NCBI RefSeq assembly: GCF_013778505.1
Contig: NZ_JAAOWU010000006.1
Span: 206,712-270,711, forward strand
Source of the DNA: Pseudomonas sivasensis
GTDB lineage: Bacteria > Pseudomonadota > Gammaproteobacteria > Pseudomonadales > Pseudomonadaceae
DNA: 64,000 bases
Reading direction: 5' to 3'
Shown in pieces: positions 35,627 through 44,597 of this stretch (the first letter of the stretch is position 1; each line of letters opens with the position of its first letter). Position numbers and translations under genes: made by a program. Under the pieces are notes generated by a model, which was given only the letters and a program-made list of their open reading frames with translations, did not search any database and had not been told where the DNA came from.

Positions 35627-36413
35627 AAATATCCCTTTAATTTTGATAGTCACTATAACTATTGTCCTTCCGCGTCGTCTTGTATAGAAAAAATAGCAAG
35701 ACTCAACCTTTATATCGGCAGGTAACCAGAATTCTTTAAGCCAAGGGTTGGTGTTTTTAACACATCGGATGAGTAAAGATTTCACAACCTGCAGGAACTA
35801 AAACATATCCAGCCTGTACCCCTTCAATTTCAATAGCTTGCGCAGTGGTCCCGGTTGCCGCTACCGGTTATCACCATAGTCATAGTACATAGGTTGAGTT
35901 ACTAATTTTCGCCATTGCCCGTCGGCACACTATTCTCGGCTCGTTTCGGTAGAAAGATGACCGCCTGTCTACGCGCAGAGGTTGCTGGCACGATTCAGCC
36001 AATGATTTCTATGTCTTCGGTCTCCCACCAGCGCTGACGTGCCTAAAACACATTTCCAATGTGTGATAGTGAGAAGAGGCCAGTCGGGTAGGCCAGCGGT
36101 CTGGACCCAAAGCTGACGGCGGCGAAAGGCAGAAGTCGGCCAGTCGCGGCCATTCGCTCAATTGAGTTTCAACCGCCTTCAGCTAGGACTAAGGCGACGT
36201 AATGAAACCCAATTGAGGATCAAGTGACGTTGTTAGGAAGGTGTGTTGCCCGGACGGTTATAGCCTTGGAGCCAGATTTCACCATAAAACCACTAATCCT
36301 CTGGCAGCAGTGATTCAAATGCACTTTTAAGGCAAATTAAGTCATTTTCAGACCTACCTAGCCCACTCCTCACTCTTTAAAGTGCACCGATCATTCAACT
36401 ATCGGTGTTTTTT
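35627..36413. other. About 790-base gap with repeat fragments and an inverted repeat
   Basis: No gene is supported. About 36070-36160 is one copy of the dispersed noncoding repeat (inverted orientation, TTTGGGTC core). CTCAATTGAGTTTC and its near-perfect inverse GAAACCCAATTGAG at 36157-36170 and 36204-36217 form a 14-bp inverted repeat. A terminator-like hairpin closes the region. Confidence 0.5.
36385..36413 (+). terminator. Terminator-like hairpin directly abutting a start codon
   Basis: The stem CACCGAT/ATCGGTG with a 9-base loop is followed by TTTTTT, and the next base is the A of the thioesterase ATG. It has the form of an intrinsic terminator on the + strand but occupies the place where a Shine-Dalgarno sequence should be. 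Confidence 0.6.
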
Positions 36414-36974
36414 ATGAATCTATGGTTTCGGCTTCTGTTCATGCTACTCCGCCGACCGTGGCGCAACCCCGTAAAAGCTCTGGGGTCAACCGTCATCCGA
36501 ATGCGCGTATGGCCTCTAGATCTTGACTTCAATCGACACGTCACCAATGGCCGATACTTCACACTCGCCGATGTCGGACGTATGGATTTCGTTCTGCGCA
36601 GTGGTGCGTATCGAGTGGCTATTAGAACGAAAGCGCTACCAATCGTAGGGGACACCTGGGGTAAATTTCGTCGTGAGCTTAAGCTGTTTGAAACGTTTGA
36701 AGTCCACACCAGAATGCTGGGCTGGGACGACAAATGGAGCTTTATGGAACATCGGTTTTTGAGCAAAGGACGGGTGATCGGAGTTGTAGTAATGCGGGGT
36801 CTATTTCGCGCATCTAAAGGGATTATTCCACCAGGCGAATTTGTTCGGGAGTTGGGACTACCCGAAAAGTCGCCAGCGATGCCGCAATGGCTGACATCGT
36901 GGTCGGCTAGCTGCGATGCGATGAGTGGCCAACTCAGAGAAGAAGAAAGCATCAGCGATCAGCAGTCCAGCTAA
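36414..36974 (+). CDS. Acyl-CoA thioesterase-like hotdog protein
   Basis: A 186-residue protein of the 'thioesterase family' close to 4-hydroxybenzoyl-CoA thioesterase. The membrane-associated N-terminal helix (MNLWFRLLFMLLRRPW) and the DLDFNRHVTNGRYFTLADVGRMD segment, containing the Asn-Arg-His/Asn-Gly active-loop pattern of this group, are diagnostic. It would hydrolyse acyl thioesters; the substrate is unknown. I prefer the ATG at 36414 over the GTG at 36405 because family members usually begin MNL-F-LL. No Shine-Dalgarno sequence precedes it; the bases before it are the T-run of a terminator-like hairpin. Confidence 0.82.
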   Translation: MNLWFRLLFMLLRRPWRNPVKALGSTVIRMRVWPLDLDFNRHVTNGRYFTLADVGRMDFVLRSGAYRVAIRTKALPIVGDTWGKFRRELKLFETFEVHTRMLGWDDKWSFMEHRFLSKGRVIGVVVMRGLFRASKGIIPPGEFVRELGLPEKSPAMPQWLTSWSASCDAMSGQLREEESISDQQSS

Positions 36975-37059
36975 CCTGCTGATGTTAAGAGCCCCCACTC
37001 ATTGGTATACGCTTCTATGTCCTAAACCGAGGTCATTCAGGGGATGAATTGCGCTATAG

Positions 37060-37135
37060 ACACCATTGAGTGGCCGCTTCTGGCCGATGACTGCCAGTCG
37101 CCACCGGCAGCTATCGACCCAAAGCTGACGGTCGG
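37060..37135 (+). repeat. Copy of the dispersed noncoding repeat
   Basis: GTGGCCGCTTCTGGCCGATGACTGCC followed by CCAAAGCTGACGG is shared, with divergence and in either orientation, with sites near 34.2, 36.1, 37.7, 38.4, 39.5 and 40.1 kb. It lies in the gap between the thioesterase and VOC genes. Confidence 0.6.
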
Positions 37136-37147
37136 CTTGGCTTAGGT

Positions 37148-37579
37148 TCAGATTGAGCAAGCCGGTCTCTCACCCAACCGCTCTACCAACCTTACGAGAT
37201 AACCATCGGGATCCTGGACGATGAATTCGCGCTGACCTACTTCTATTTTGTCAGCCCGATACCAGGTGTCTTTGCATTCTCGATAGAGTGGAAATCCAGC
37301 CTGAACAAGTTTTTGGATGATAGGTGCGACAGCCTCAACATCAATCTGTAGGTTGATGCCTCTTCCAAACGGTTTGGTCAATAGCGCAGTCAGCCATTGA
37401 CCCGCGTCCGGATCAATCTGCTCAAGCATTACTTGAGCACCATTCAAATCAAGGTACGCAAATCCGTCATCCGAACGTTGATAAGCTACTTTGAACCCCA
37501 GAAGAGAAACCCAAAAAGCCAGGCTGCTATCCAGGTTGGTGACCATTAACTCCGGAACCAGTTTGTTACGTTCGAACAT
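37148..37579 (-). CDS. VOC-fold bleomycin-resistance-like protein
   Basis: A 143-residue vicinal-oxygen-chelate protein resembling the drug-sequestering Ble family. It begins with LVPELMVTNLDSSLAFWVSLLGFKVAYQRSDDGFAYL and contains the REFIVQDPDGYLVRLVE end of the second VOC repeat. Unlike VOC dioxygenases, the canonical metal-binding His/Glu set is incomplete, consistent with a binding protein rather than an enzyme. Protection against bleomycin-type compounds is a family-based guess. GGAAG precedes the ATG. The gene is a solitary module flanked by repeat copies. Confidence 0.85.
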   Translation of the reverse strand: MFERNKLVPELMVTNLDSSLAFWVSLLGFKVAYQRSDDGFAYLDLNGAQVMLEQIDPDAGQWLTALLTKPFGRGINLQIDVEAVAPIIQKLVQAGFPLYRECKDTWYRADKIEVGQREFIVQDPDGYLVRLVERLGERPACSI

Positions 37580-37753
37580 GAGATGACTTCCATTTCAAAA
37601 TGCTTGTTTTTGTGAGCGGGCAGGTTCTGCACCTACGGCTTCGCTGCCAGGGCGGGATCGTGGTGCGCATGATGATGCACGCTTGGGTGGGAGTTATCGA
37701 GTCGCTTTGAGTGGCAGCTTCTGGCCGCAAGCAGACCTTCATCGCCGCATAAC

Positions 37754-38209
37754 TCAGGAAAATGCATCCTCTACAAATGCCTCTAACGCCTTGTCTTCCA
37801 GGATTTCGATGGAGAAGTGCCCAAAGCGCTTGGGCAACCAGATAATGCGTGTCCCCGATGGGGATTGCAGGTTCGCGCGGGCCAATGGCTTTCCGTTTTC
37901 GTCTTGTGGCTGAACACCGGCGACCATCAGTTCGTCGTAGGCCTTCTCGATGTCCGGCGTCGAATAGCAGTGGCGATAAATCATCCCTTCTCCCGCGGAG
38001 TCTAATAGCTCCCTCAGGTTCCCCGCCAATGGCTGTACCAACATGAAACGCTCTTGACCGATCAGCGCTATCGCGTAGCGCACATGCAGGCCACCTCGTT
38101 CCCAAACGAGCGTTTTGGATATCCTGGCATTAAGTATCTGTGCGTAGTAAGCACAGGCTTCTTCGAGATTATTGACCAGTACATCTACGTGACTGAACTT
38201 CAGATCCAT
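37754..38209 (-). CDS. VOC-family (glyoxalase-like) protein
   Basis: A 151-residue protein. The N-terminal FSHVDVLVNNLEEACAYYAQILNARISKT is the first beta-alpha-beta of a VOC domain, with a His in a metal-ligand position. The second half includes NLQSPSGTRIIWLPKRFGHFSIEILE. A lyase, dioxygenase or resistance role is possible; no substrate can be read. GGGAGG lies 8 bases before the ATG. A fragment of the dispersed repeat (37700-37735) separates it from the other VOC gene, with which it shares orientation but not an operon. Confidence 0.82.
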   Translation of the reverse strand: MDLKFSHVDVLVNNLEEACAYYAQILNARISKTLVWERGGLHVRYAIALIGQERFMLVQPLAGNLRELLDSAGEGMIYRHCYSTPDIEKAYDELMVAGVQPQDENGKPLARANLQSPSGTRIIWLPKRFGHFSIEILEDKALEAFVEDAFS

Positions 38210-38527
38210 TGCAGCCTCCCTGTTGAACCGGCGTCAATGTTGAGCCGGAGACCCTCAAAATTCCATGGACTTCATGAGTCCATATTGTCGGTGTAGCAAT
38301 GCGCCAATTCGGCGATAAACCCGCGTTCAAACTGAGGTAAGCGAGGAGCTGTCCATCGCTTGATGGCGAACAAAAGTGACTGCCCGCGTATGGCCGAAAT
38401 CCGTCGTTCATAAGGCGCGGCTTCCGACCCAAAGCTGCCGCTCGCGAAATGCAACGATCGGCCAAGAGCAGACATCGATATATCCCGCTCCGAGGCCACT
38501 ACTCAAAACGTTGCCCGTCATGCTCCC
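38210..38527. repeat. Intergenic gap containing the fullest copy of the dispersed repeat
   Basis: At about 38370-38480 lies a roughly 110-base copy (minus orientation GTCTGCTCTTGGCCGATCG … GCAGCTTTGGGTCGGAAGC … TTTCGGCC). Open frames across it are the spurious type often seen over such noncoding repeats in pseudomonads. No gene is seen in the rest of the gap. Confidence 0.6.
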
Positions 38528-39283
38528 CTATAGCTGCATTACGGCGAGCGCCCTGCGCAGGGGTTCGTCGGATATTTGGATAGGACCATGAAATGGCACG
38601 TCCATGTCCAACACAAGGTATACGGAAGCCGCAATGAGCAATGACGAGACTATGAACATTCCTATCACCATCGAATTACGGGGTGCGCGGTATCCAAAAC
38701 TAGCGAAAATGAGCGTCAACCAAGCAACAAGCATCCCAATAAGGGGGCCAGGAATCGCTCCCTCCGACTGCTCGACGATCCTCCAGCGTTGCTCGATGAG
38801 CGAATGATATTGCTGACGAATATCCTGAAGCATCGTTTCATGGTAGCGGTCCGGGGGCTTGATAACAGCCAATGACTTGCCTATGTCATCCAGGTATTTA
38901 GCCGCCTCGCTGTTTCGATGCTGCAGCGCTTCGTCTCCCCGATACGGGGTCTCGATAGCGCGCTCAAGATAGGTGATCAGACGATTGCGCGTGTCTTGTG
39001 CCGCATCGCCATAGCCCCGCAGCGTCCGATCAAAAATGATCATGCTGGTTGCGTACCCATGGAAGTTTGCATCAATGGACTCGAAAGTGTTTTTGGCAGA
39101 ATTAATCATCAAGCCAAAGACCAGCGATGTCATAACCACAAAAATATTGGCGACTAGACGAATTACGGTGTTGGTGTCGTCATCCCTGTGGTGGGATGCC
39201 AGTCTTGGGTACCAAAACATCATGAGAAGCGAGGAGGCAACCAGGCACCCAAAAATGGCCAATGCGATCCAGAGAGCGTTCAT
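38528..39283 (-). CDS. DUF4239 (bestrophin-like) membrane protein
   Basis: A 251-residue inner-membrane protein with two N-terminal helices (about 3-24 and 43-62, the second in VIRLVANIFVVMTSLVFGLMINSAK) and two C-terminal helices (about 180-225). A soluble helical middle contains SMIIFDRTLRGYGDAA. This is the DUF4239/bestrophin-like plan; some distant relatives are ion channels, but function is not established. It is monocistronic, and no clear Shine-Dalgarno sequence precedes the ATG. Confidence 0.82.
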   Translation of the reverse strand: MNALWIALAIFGCLVASSLLMMFWYPRLASHHRDDDTNTVIRLVANIFVVMTSLVFGLMINSAKNTFESIDANFHGYATSMIIFDRTLRGYGDAAQDTRNRLITYLERAIETPYRGDEALQHRNSEAAKYLDDIGKSLAVIKPPDRYHETMLQDIRQQYHSLIEQRWRIVEQSEGAIPGPLIGMLVAWLTLIFASFGYRAPRNSMVIGMFIVSSLLIAASVYLVLDMDVPFHGPIQISDEPLRRALAVMQL

Positions 39284-39517
39284 ACATCAGGGCCCTGATC
39301 AATTTGCGTCAAGTCTTGAAGGATAGACCATTGGGTGTTTTCAGAACTCTGCTCGGCAGTTACCGTCCAGAAATGACTTCAGTACTGGTTTGAACACCGG
39401 CGGTGATTATCAGTTGGTGTTGGTCTAGCTCTGCCCATCATGAAAGGCAGCAGATCACGAGCGTCTGCTTATGGTCCAGAGTGTGTCAAAGCGCACGTCG
39501 AGGTGCATCGCATCCAG

Positions 39518-40000
39518 CTAGCAATCTGGGCCGATCGCCGGAACACTCTGTCGAATATAGTCATTGTCGAACTCACTGCTTCCGATGAATTGGAAGCCAT
39601 GGCGGATATAAAAGCGATTCGAAGCGCTTTCTTTGAGAGCACCCACTTTAATAGGGAGCGCAGCCGCATCCGCCTCTTTGAAAATCTGAGTGAGAACAGC
39701 AGACCCTACCCCTGACCCTTGCGCGCTCGGTCTCACATACAAGTGGTCGAGCAAGAGTTCATTGTGTTGATGCTTGATCACGACGAAACCAACCCTCTCT
39801 CCAGACGCCTCGATGTAGCGTGTGTTGCGAGCCTCAAAACCACTAACAAACCGCTCGCGCGCGCGGACTGGATCAAATCGACCAACACGCTCCAGACTTT
39901 CGCGCATGGCCTCAATTCGAATGGCTACAAGATTATCCAAGTCGCTCTGTTGAGCCAGGACCAAAATGATTGGGGAATTCTGATTGGGTGCGACGGGCAT
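39518..40000 (-). CDS. GNAT-family N-acetyltransferase
   Basis: A 160-residue acetyltransferase. The acetyl-CoA-binding loop is VRPSAQGSGVGSAVL (pattern Q/RxxGxG/A), preceded by the beta-4 strand ELLLDHLYV and followed by NRFYIRHGFQFIGSSEFD, typical of the GNAT C-terminal half. It transfers an acetyl group to an unidentified amine and could be a detoxification enzyme. I start it at the ATG at 40000 with GGAG 8-12 bases upstream; the further upstream 51 codons read as repeat sequence. Confidence 0.87.
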   Translation of the reverse strand: MPVAPNQNSPIILVLAQQSDLDNLVAIRIEAMRESLERVGRFDPVRARERFVSGFEARNTRYIEASGERVGFVVIKHQHNELLLDHLYVRPSAQGSGVGSAVLTQIFKEADAAALPIKVGALKESASNRFYIRHGFQFIGSSEFDNDYIRQSVPAIGPDC

Positions 40001-40397
40001 ATTTTGTGCTCCAACTTTTATCCTGGGGAGCCATTGAAGCGGCCCAGATACCGTAGAAAAATTTGAGAGTCCACTTCTGGACCAGAGTGTATAAAACCGC
40101 TTAGCCAAAATTGAAGTGTGCGCATCTACGTTAAATCCGAAATTTATCGGCACATCAGCAGATGTGAATTTCGCACAGAAGCGCGATTTTCAGTCCAGTT
40201 TTGAGTGCCTATTGCGTAGAAAACCGTTTTTACACAGCCTCGGCCAAGAGCAACCGTTGCGCCTATTCAATAAACCAAGGGCGATTCACCTTTATTTCAA
40301 ACCGGGTCAGGTATCTATCCTTCTCACTTACTGCTTGACCCATTCTGATTCATCAGGCTAGTTGAGGCCGCCCTTTACCGACCTTGATAAGGAAATT
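40001..40397. other. 397-base gap with a repeat fragment
   Basis: A fragment CTTCTGGACCAGAGTGTATAAAA lies at about 40072-40095 and is shared in part with 39474 and 34254. The rest shows no convincing coding sequence. AAGGAAATT before 40398 is the ribosome site of the lipoprotein gene. Confidence 0.5.
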
Positions 40398-40910
40398 ATG
40401 AAGCCTCTCTACCTGTGTTCACTTCTGCTGCTTGCAGGCTGCGCCCCAGCACCGAAATACCTCGTGCCCGCGGGGGCGCCTCAGGCGCTTATCCGTAGCG
40501 AGTTGGTGTCGATGGAGAATTATCGAAACAGCGTGTCCCTGGTCGAGGCGCCTCCAATGGCCTGCAAATACGGCAGAACCGTGGCGATTGCGCAGGGAGG
40601 GCAGTTGGTTTCCGTTTATAAGAACGTATCGACGCCGGAGGGCTTCTTTCCGATTGAAGCCGGCAAGCCGCTGCACTTGGTGATGCGCGGTGCGGCCAAT
40701 GCCAATCGCTCGTGCAGCATAGCGTTTGTCAGCCAATTTGCGCCGGGCGCGCGTTACGTGATCAAAGGAGGAATTGTCGACAGCCCGGGCGCGCTGAGCG
40801 GTTGTCACATTGACATATTCAATGTCGATTCGGGCGCGCGCGTCCCCATGGCCGATGAGCCGAAAATGGACCGAAATTGTGCGTTGGACCGATTACCGAC
40901 GCTCCAGTGA
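40398..40910 (+). CDS. Small outer-membrane-type lipoprotein, function unknown
   Basis: A 170-residue protein with a short lipoprotein signal: MKPLYLCSLLLLAGC, with the lipobox LAGC and Ala after the modified Cys, so it is probably sorted to the outer membrane. The mature part contains four further Cys residues (ACKYG, RSCSI, SGCHI, RNCAL) that could form two disulfides. No family is recognised. The ATG at 40398 has AAGGAA upstream; a start 12 codons earlier would push the signal sequence inward. Confidence 0.8.
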   Translation: MKPLYLCSLLLLAGCAPAPKYLVPAGAPQALIRSELVSMENYRNSVSLVEAPPMACKYGRTVAIAQGGQLVSVYKNVSTPEGFFPIEAGKPLHLVMRGAANANRSCSIAFVSQFAPGARYVIKGGIVDSPGALSGCHIDIFNVDSGARVPMADEPKMDRNCALDRLPTLQ

Positions 40911-41205
40911 GACATTGCACCTCTGCACTGCGCGACCGCTTGCCAGCACCCGAACGATATTAAACGGGCCTCATGGTCGCGCATGGCGAATTACTCAATA
41001 GGCCCTCAATAGTCATACGACCTCTCCTGCTCAGCCCTGTCTATCTCTACCTCAACGCAATCACCTAAACAATCTTGTTAAGTCCATAAGAAACAAAGCC
41101 CGCGGTCATCCCACAAAAAACCTCCCTTGCCCATTCGCCCCAAACACGCTACAAATCCGCCACAGCGTTGTACGACAACCTAAAAATAATTTGCCATCCT
41201 CGACG

Positions 41206-42168
41206 ATGGAAGCCACTGCCCGAGCCCTTACCATGACGCCCCCTGCCCCCAATCTTTTCCCCCGCCACATCGCCGTGCTGATCCTGCTCTGCATGGGCTG
41301 CGCCTTCGCCGGCAACCACATCGCCGCTCGCGTGGCCTTCGACGACGGCGCCGGTGTTCTCCTCGCTATTCTGCTGCGCTCCGGCGGTACGTTGTTGGTG
41401 CTGGGCGCGCTGGTACTCTGGCAACGGCAAAGCCTGCGCCTGCCTTCGGGTGCATGGCGCTGGCAGTTACTGCTGGGCCTGCTCATCACCGCGCAAAGCC
41501 TGTGCCTCTATTCCGCCGTAGCCCGCGTACCGGTAGCGCTGGCGTTGCTGGTGGCCAACGTTTTCCCGATTTTGCTGGCGCTGCTGACCTGGGCACTAGG
41601 CGGCCCACGTCCGACGGCGCGCACCGCCTTGCTGATGGGTTTGATTCTGGTGGGTCTGGTGTTCGTGCTGGACGTGCCCGCTCGCCTTTCAGCCGACGCC
41701 GACATCGGCCCGCAATGGCTGCTCGGCGTCACCCTCGCCTTCTGCGCTGCCTTTGTATTCGCTTGCGCGCTGTGGATCACCGATCACAAGTTGTCCCAGG
41801 TACGGGGTTCGGTGCGCAGTCTGCTGACAATCTTCATTGTGTTCAGCAGCGTTAACCTTGCGGGCTGGAGTGGCGCCCTTGCCGACGGCCTGAGCCCACC
41901 GGCCAGCCTGACCGGTTGGCTGGCGCTGGCCACGTTGGTCGTGCTCTACGGCACCGGTTTTATCGTGCTGTTCATGTCGGTGCCGCGCCTGGATATGCCG
42001 CGAAATGCGCCGGTGATGAACATTGAGCCGCTGGCGACGTTGCTGATGGGCTGGCTCGTGCTCGATCAAATGCTCAGCGCCGGTCAGGTGACTGGCGGCG
42101 TCATCGTGGTGACAGGAATTGTGCTGCTGACGTATCGCACGTCCGCTCAGCGTTCCGCCAAGGCCTGA
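41206..42168 (+). CDS. EamA/DMT-family transporter
   Basis: A membrane protein of about 320 residues with ten predicted helices arranged as two EamA repeats. The first repeat starts at IAVLILLCMGCAFAGNHIAARVAF, and the conserved PVALALLVANVFPILLALLTW and APVMNIEPLATLLMGWLVLDQ segments close each half. DMT exporters move metabolites such as amino acids or drugs; the substrate is unknown. The start is uncertain: ATG at 41206 or 41233, neither with a good Shine-Dalgarno sequence. Confidence 0.9.
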   Translation: MEATARALTMTPPAPNLFPRHIAVLILLCMGCAFAGNHIAARVAFDDGAGVLLAILLRSGGTLLVLGALVLWQRQSLRLPSGAWRWQLLLGLLITAQSLCLYSAVARVPVALALLVANVFPILLALLTWALGGPRPTARTALLMGLILVGLVFVLDVPARLSADADIGPQWLLGVTLAFCAAFVFACALWITDHKLSQVRGSVRSLLTIFIVFSSVNLAGWSGALADGLSPPASLTGWLALATLVVLYGTGFIVLFMSVPRLDMPRNAPVMNIEPLATLLMGWLVLDQMLSAGQVTGGVIVVTGIVLLTYRTSAQRSAKA

Positions 42169-42291
42169 AGCGTGCCTCTAGCCCTTGCAGAAAGTCGCTG
42201 CTGACTACGCGGAGGACTCTTTTGAACCCCGCCGTCTGGCCGCCGCCTCGGATAATCAGGCATCCCCCTGCGCATTCCGAGGCCTTCCCCC

Positions 42292-43629
42292 ATGACGAGC
42301 TCATCCACCGAACAGGTCAGCCCCCAAACCCTGCGAAAGGTCATCATCGCCGCCGGCATCGGTAACTTCGTCGAGTGGTTCGACTTTGCCGTCTATGGCT
42401 TTCTTGCCACCACCATCGCGCAACAATTCTTCCCCAGTGGCGATGCCAGCGCGGCGCTGCTCAAGACTTTTGCAGTGTTTGCCGTGGCCTTCGCCTTTCG
42501 GCCGTTGGGCGGGATTTTCTTCGGCATGCTCGGCGACCGCATCGGCCGCAAGCGTACCCTGGCCATGACGATTTTGCTGATGGCCGGTGCGACCACCTTG
42601 ATCGGCCTGCTGCCCACTTATGCCGCCATCGGCGTGACAGCGCCGATTCTGTTGTCGCTGATTCGCTGCGCCCAAGGCTTCTCCGCCGGGGGCGAATATG
42701 CCGGTGCCTGCGCCTATCTGATGGAGCACGCGCCGAGCAACAAACGCGCCTGGTACGGCAGCTTCGTGCCGGTGTCGACGTTCTCCGCGTTCGCCGCTGC
42801 CGCAGTGGTGGCCTACGCCCTTGAGGCGTCGCTGTCCGCCGAGGCGATGGGCAGTTGGGGCTGGCGCCTGCCGTTCCTGATCGCCGCACCGCTGGGTCTG
42901 GTCGGGCTGTATCTGCGCTGGAAACTGGATGAGACACCCGCCTTCCAGGCCGTGAAGCAGGAACACGCGGTCGCCCACTCTCCGCTCAAGGAAACCTTGC
43001 GCAACCACGGTGCGGCGATTTGCTGCCTGGGCGCGTTTGTATCGCTGACGGCGCTCTCGTTTTATATGTTCACCACCTACTTCGCGACATACCTGCAGGT
43101 GGCAGGTGGGCTGAGTCGGGCGGCGGCGTTGCTGGTGTCGTTGATCGCGCTGATTTTCGCCGCGGCAATCTGCCCGCTGGCCGGGCTGTATTCGGATCGG
43201 GTGGGGCGTCGGGTCACGGTAATGACCGCCTGCGTATTGCTGATGGTGGTGGTGTATCCGTCGTTTCTGATGGCCAGTTCAGGTTCGTTCGCGGCCTCGA
43301 TCGTGGGGGTGATGCTGCTCGCGGTAGGTGCGGTGTTATGTGGTGTGGTCACGGCGGCGTTGCTCTCGGAGACCTTCCCGACTCGGACGCGGTATACCGC
43401 CTCGGCAATCACTTACAACATGGCCTATACGATCTTCGGGGGTACCGCGCCGCTGATGGCGACATGGTTGATCAGCACCACCGGCAGCAACCTGTCACCG
43501 GCGTTTTATCTGATAGCCGTAGCGTTGCTGGCGCTGGCAGGCGGGTTGGCGTTGCCGGAGACATCGAGGATCTCCCTGGATGACGTTGGCGCTGAGGAAA
43601 AAGGCGCAGCAGCGGTGCTCTCGCGTTAG
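42292..43629 (+). CDS. MFS transporter, metabolite:H+ symporter (MHS) family
   Basis: A 445-residue, 12-helix major facilitator of the MHS family (relatives of ShiA, ProP and KgtP). Markers are GNFVEWFDFAVYGFLATTIAQQFFP in helix 1, GDRIGRKRTL in the loop between helices 2 and 3, and RCAQGFSAGGEYAGACAYLMEHAP. Likely substrates are organic acids or osmolytes, but the protein cannot be assigned further. It lies 123 bases after the DMT transporter on the same strand, with its own leader. Confidence 0.92.
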   Translation: MTSSSTEQVSPQTLRKVIIAAGIGNFVEWFDFAVYGFLATTIAQQFFPSGDASAALLKTFAVFAVAFAFRPLGGIFFGMLGDRIGRKRTLAMTILLMAGATTLIGLLPTYAAIGVTAPILLSLIRCAQGFSAGGEYAGACAYLMEHAPSNKRAWYGSFVPVSTFSAFAAAAVVAYALEASLSAEAMGSWGWRLPFLIAAPLGLVGLYLRWKLDETPAFQAVKQEHAVAHSPLKETLRNHGAAICCLGAFVSLTALSFYMFTTYFATYLQVAGGLSRAAALLVSLIALIFAAAICPLAGLYSDRVGRRVTVMTACVLLMVVVYPSFLMASSGSFAASIVGVMLLAVGAVLCGVVTAALLSETFPTRTRYTASAITYNMAYTIFGGTAPLMATWLISTTGSNLSPAFYLIAVALLALAGGLALPETSRISLDDVGAEEKGAAAVLSR

Positions 43630-43750
43630 TGCCACATGACGTAATGCCCACGAATGCGGTGGGTCAGGTAAGAATACTTCGCCTGTACCGCCGCCTTCGA
43701 AGCCTCGCTAAAGCTCGACATCTCCCACAGGAAACTGGGTAAAGCAGGTA

Positions 43751-44494
43751 TCAGCGCTTCACGCAGACAAACAAAGCATTCCCGCTCGTGCCCTCCCAGG
43801 GCGTGATGCATTCGTAGTCATGCTCGAAGATGTGCACCTCGAACTGTGGCGTCAACAACTGCTGCAACTCGGTGAAACTGAAGGCGACCATCGGGTGTTC
43901 GTCCTGCCAAGCCTCAGTCACACCCGCGGTGGTCTTCTCGATACTCAGGCGCAGCGCCTGCTGCTCGCCCTCCTCGCTGTAGTGCCAGCCGGAACCGAAG
44001 GTGAAGTGGCTGCCTTCAAACTCAACGCTATGACGTACCAGCAAACGGTTGTCGATGTGCAGCTTGTCCACCGCGTTGAAACAGAACACGCCATTTTCGG
44101 CGAGCGCCTCGTGCACGCTGGTCAGGCACATGCGCAGTTTGGCCAGGCTGGCGTTGTAATGGGTCGAGTAGAGAAAGCAAGTGATCAGATCTTGCGCGTC
44201 GTCCACCTGGAAACCCGCCATGTCCTGGCGGCTGAACCGCGCCTCCGGGCAGCGCAGTTGGGCGAGGTCCAGCATCGGTTGGCTGATGTCCAGGCCGGCG
44301 CTGTGGTAGCCAAAGTCGAGGAAATGACGCACATGGGGCCCGGTGCCGCAGGCCAGGTCCAAGTGCCGACGCCCGTTATTGCCGAACAGTTGGTGCAACC
44401 GGCGAACGCTGTGACTCTGTGCGCGATAGTCGATGTCGGCGCACATCAGGTCGTAGTAGATGGAAAGATCGGTGTACAGCGCGTTGGAGGACAT
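43751..44494 (-). CDS. Class I SAM-dependent methyltransferase
   Basis: A 247-residue methyltransferase. Motif I is HLDLACGTGPHVRHF (near residue 44), followed by GLDISQPMLDLAQ (motif II) and DLITCFLYSTHYN (motif IV). The C-terminal half resembles the 'methyltransferase 25' type acting on small molecules. The start is taken at the ATG at 44494 (MSSNALYTDLSIYYD); 13 additional upstream codons are possible. It converges with the MFS gene across a 121-base gap and diverges from the VOC gene at 44598. Confidence 0.88.
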   Translation of the reverse strand: MSSNALYTDLSIYYDLMCADIDYRAQSHSVRRLHQLFGNNGRRHLDLACGTGPHVRHFLDFGYHSAGLDISQPMLDLAQLRCPEARFSRQDMAGFQVDDAQDLITCFLYSTHYNASLAKLRMCLTSVHEALAENGVFCFNAVDKLHIDNRLLVRHSVEFEGSHFTFGSGWHYSEEGEQQALRLSIEKTTAGVTEAWQDEHPMVAFSFTELQQLLTPQFEVHIFEHDYECITPWEGTSGNALFVCVKR

Positions 44495-44597
44495 AGGTAG
44501 CCAGAGCGGTCGGCGGGAATTTCGCGGCGGCATGGTAACTCAGTCCGTCGTCAGAACCGTTACACTCGCGCCTCAATCATCCGCCAAGGAGGCAACC

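Noticed and set aside
34196..40397. Gene-cassette array of a chromosomal integron
   Set aside because: Although single genes alternate with repeats, the genes face both ways, the repeats lack attC core-site features, and no integrase is visible.
43626..43721. A 31-codon minus-strand frame after the methyltransferase gene
   Set aside because: The only possible ribosome site is too close to the ATG and the peptide matches nothing I know; it may be a gene remnant but cannot be supported.
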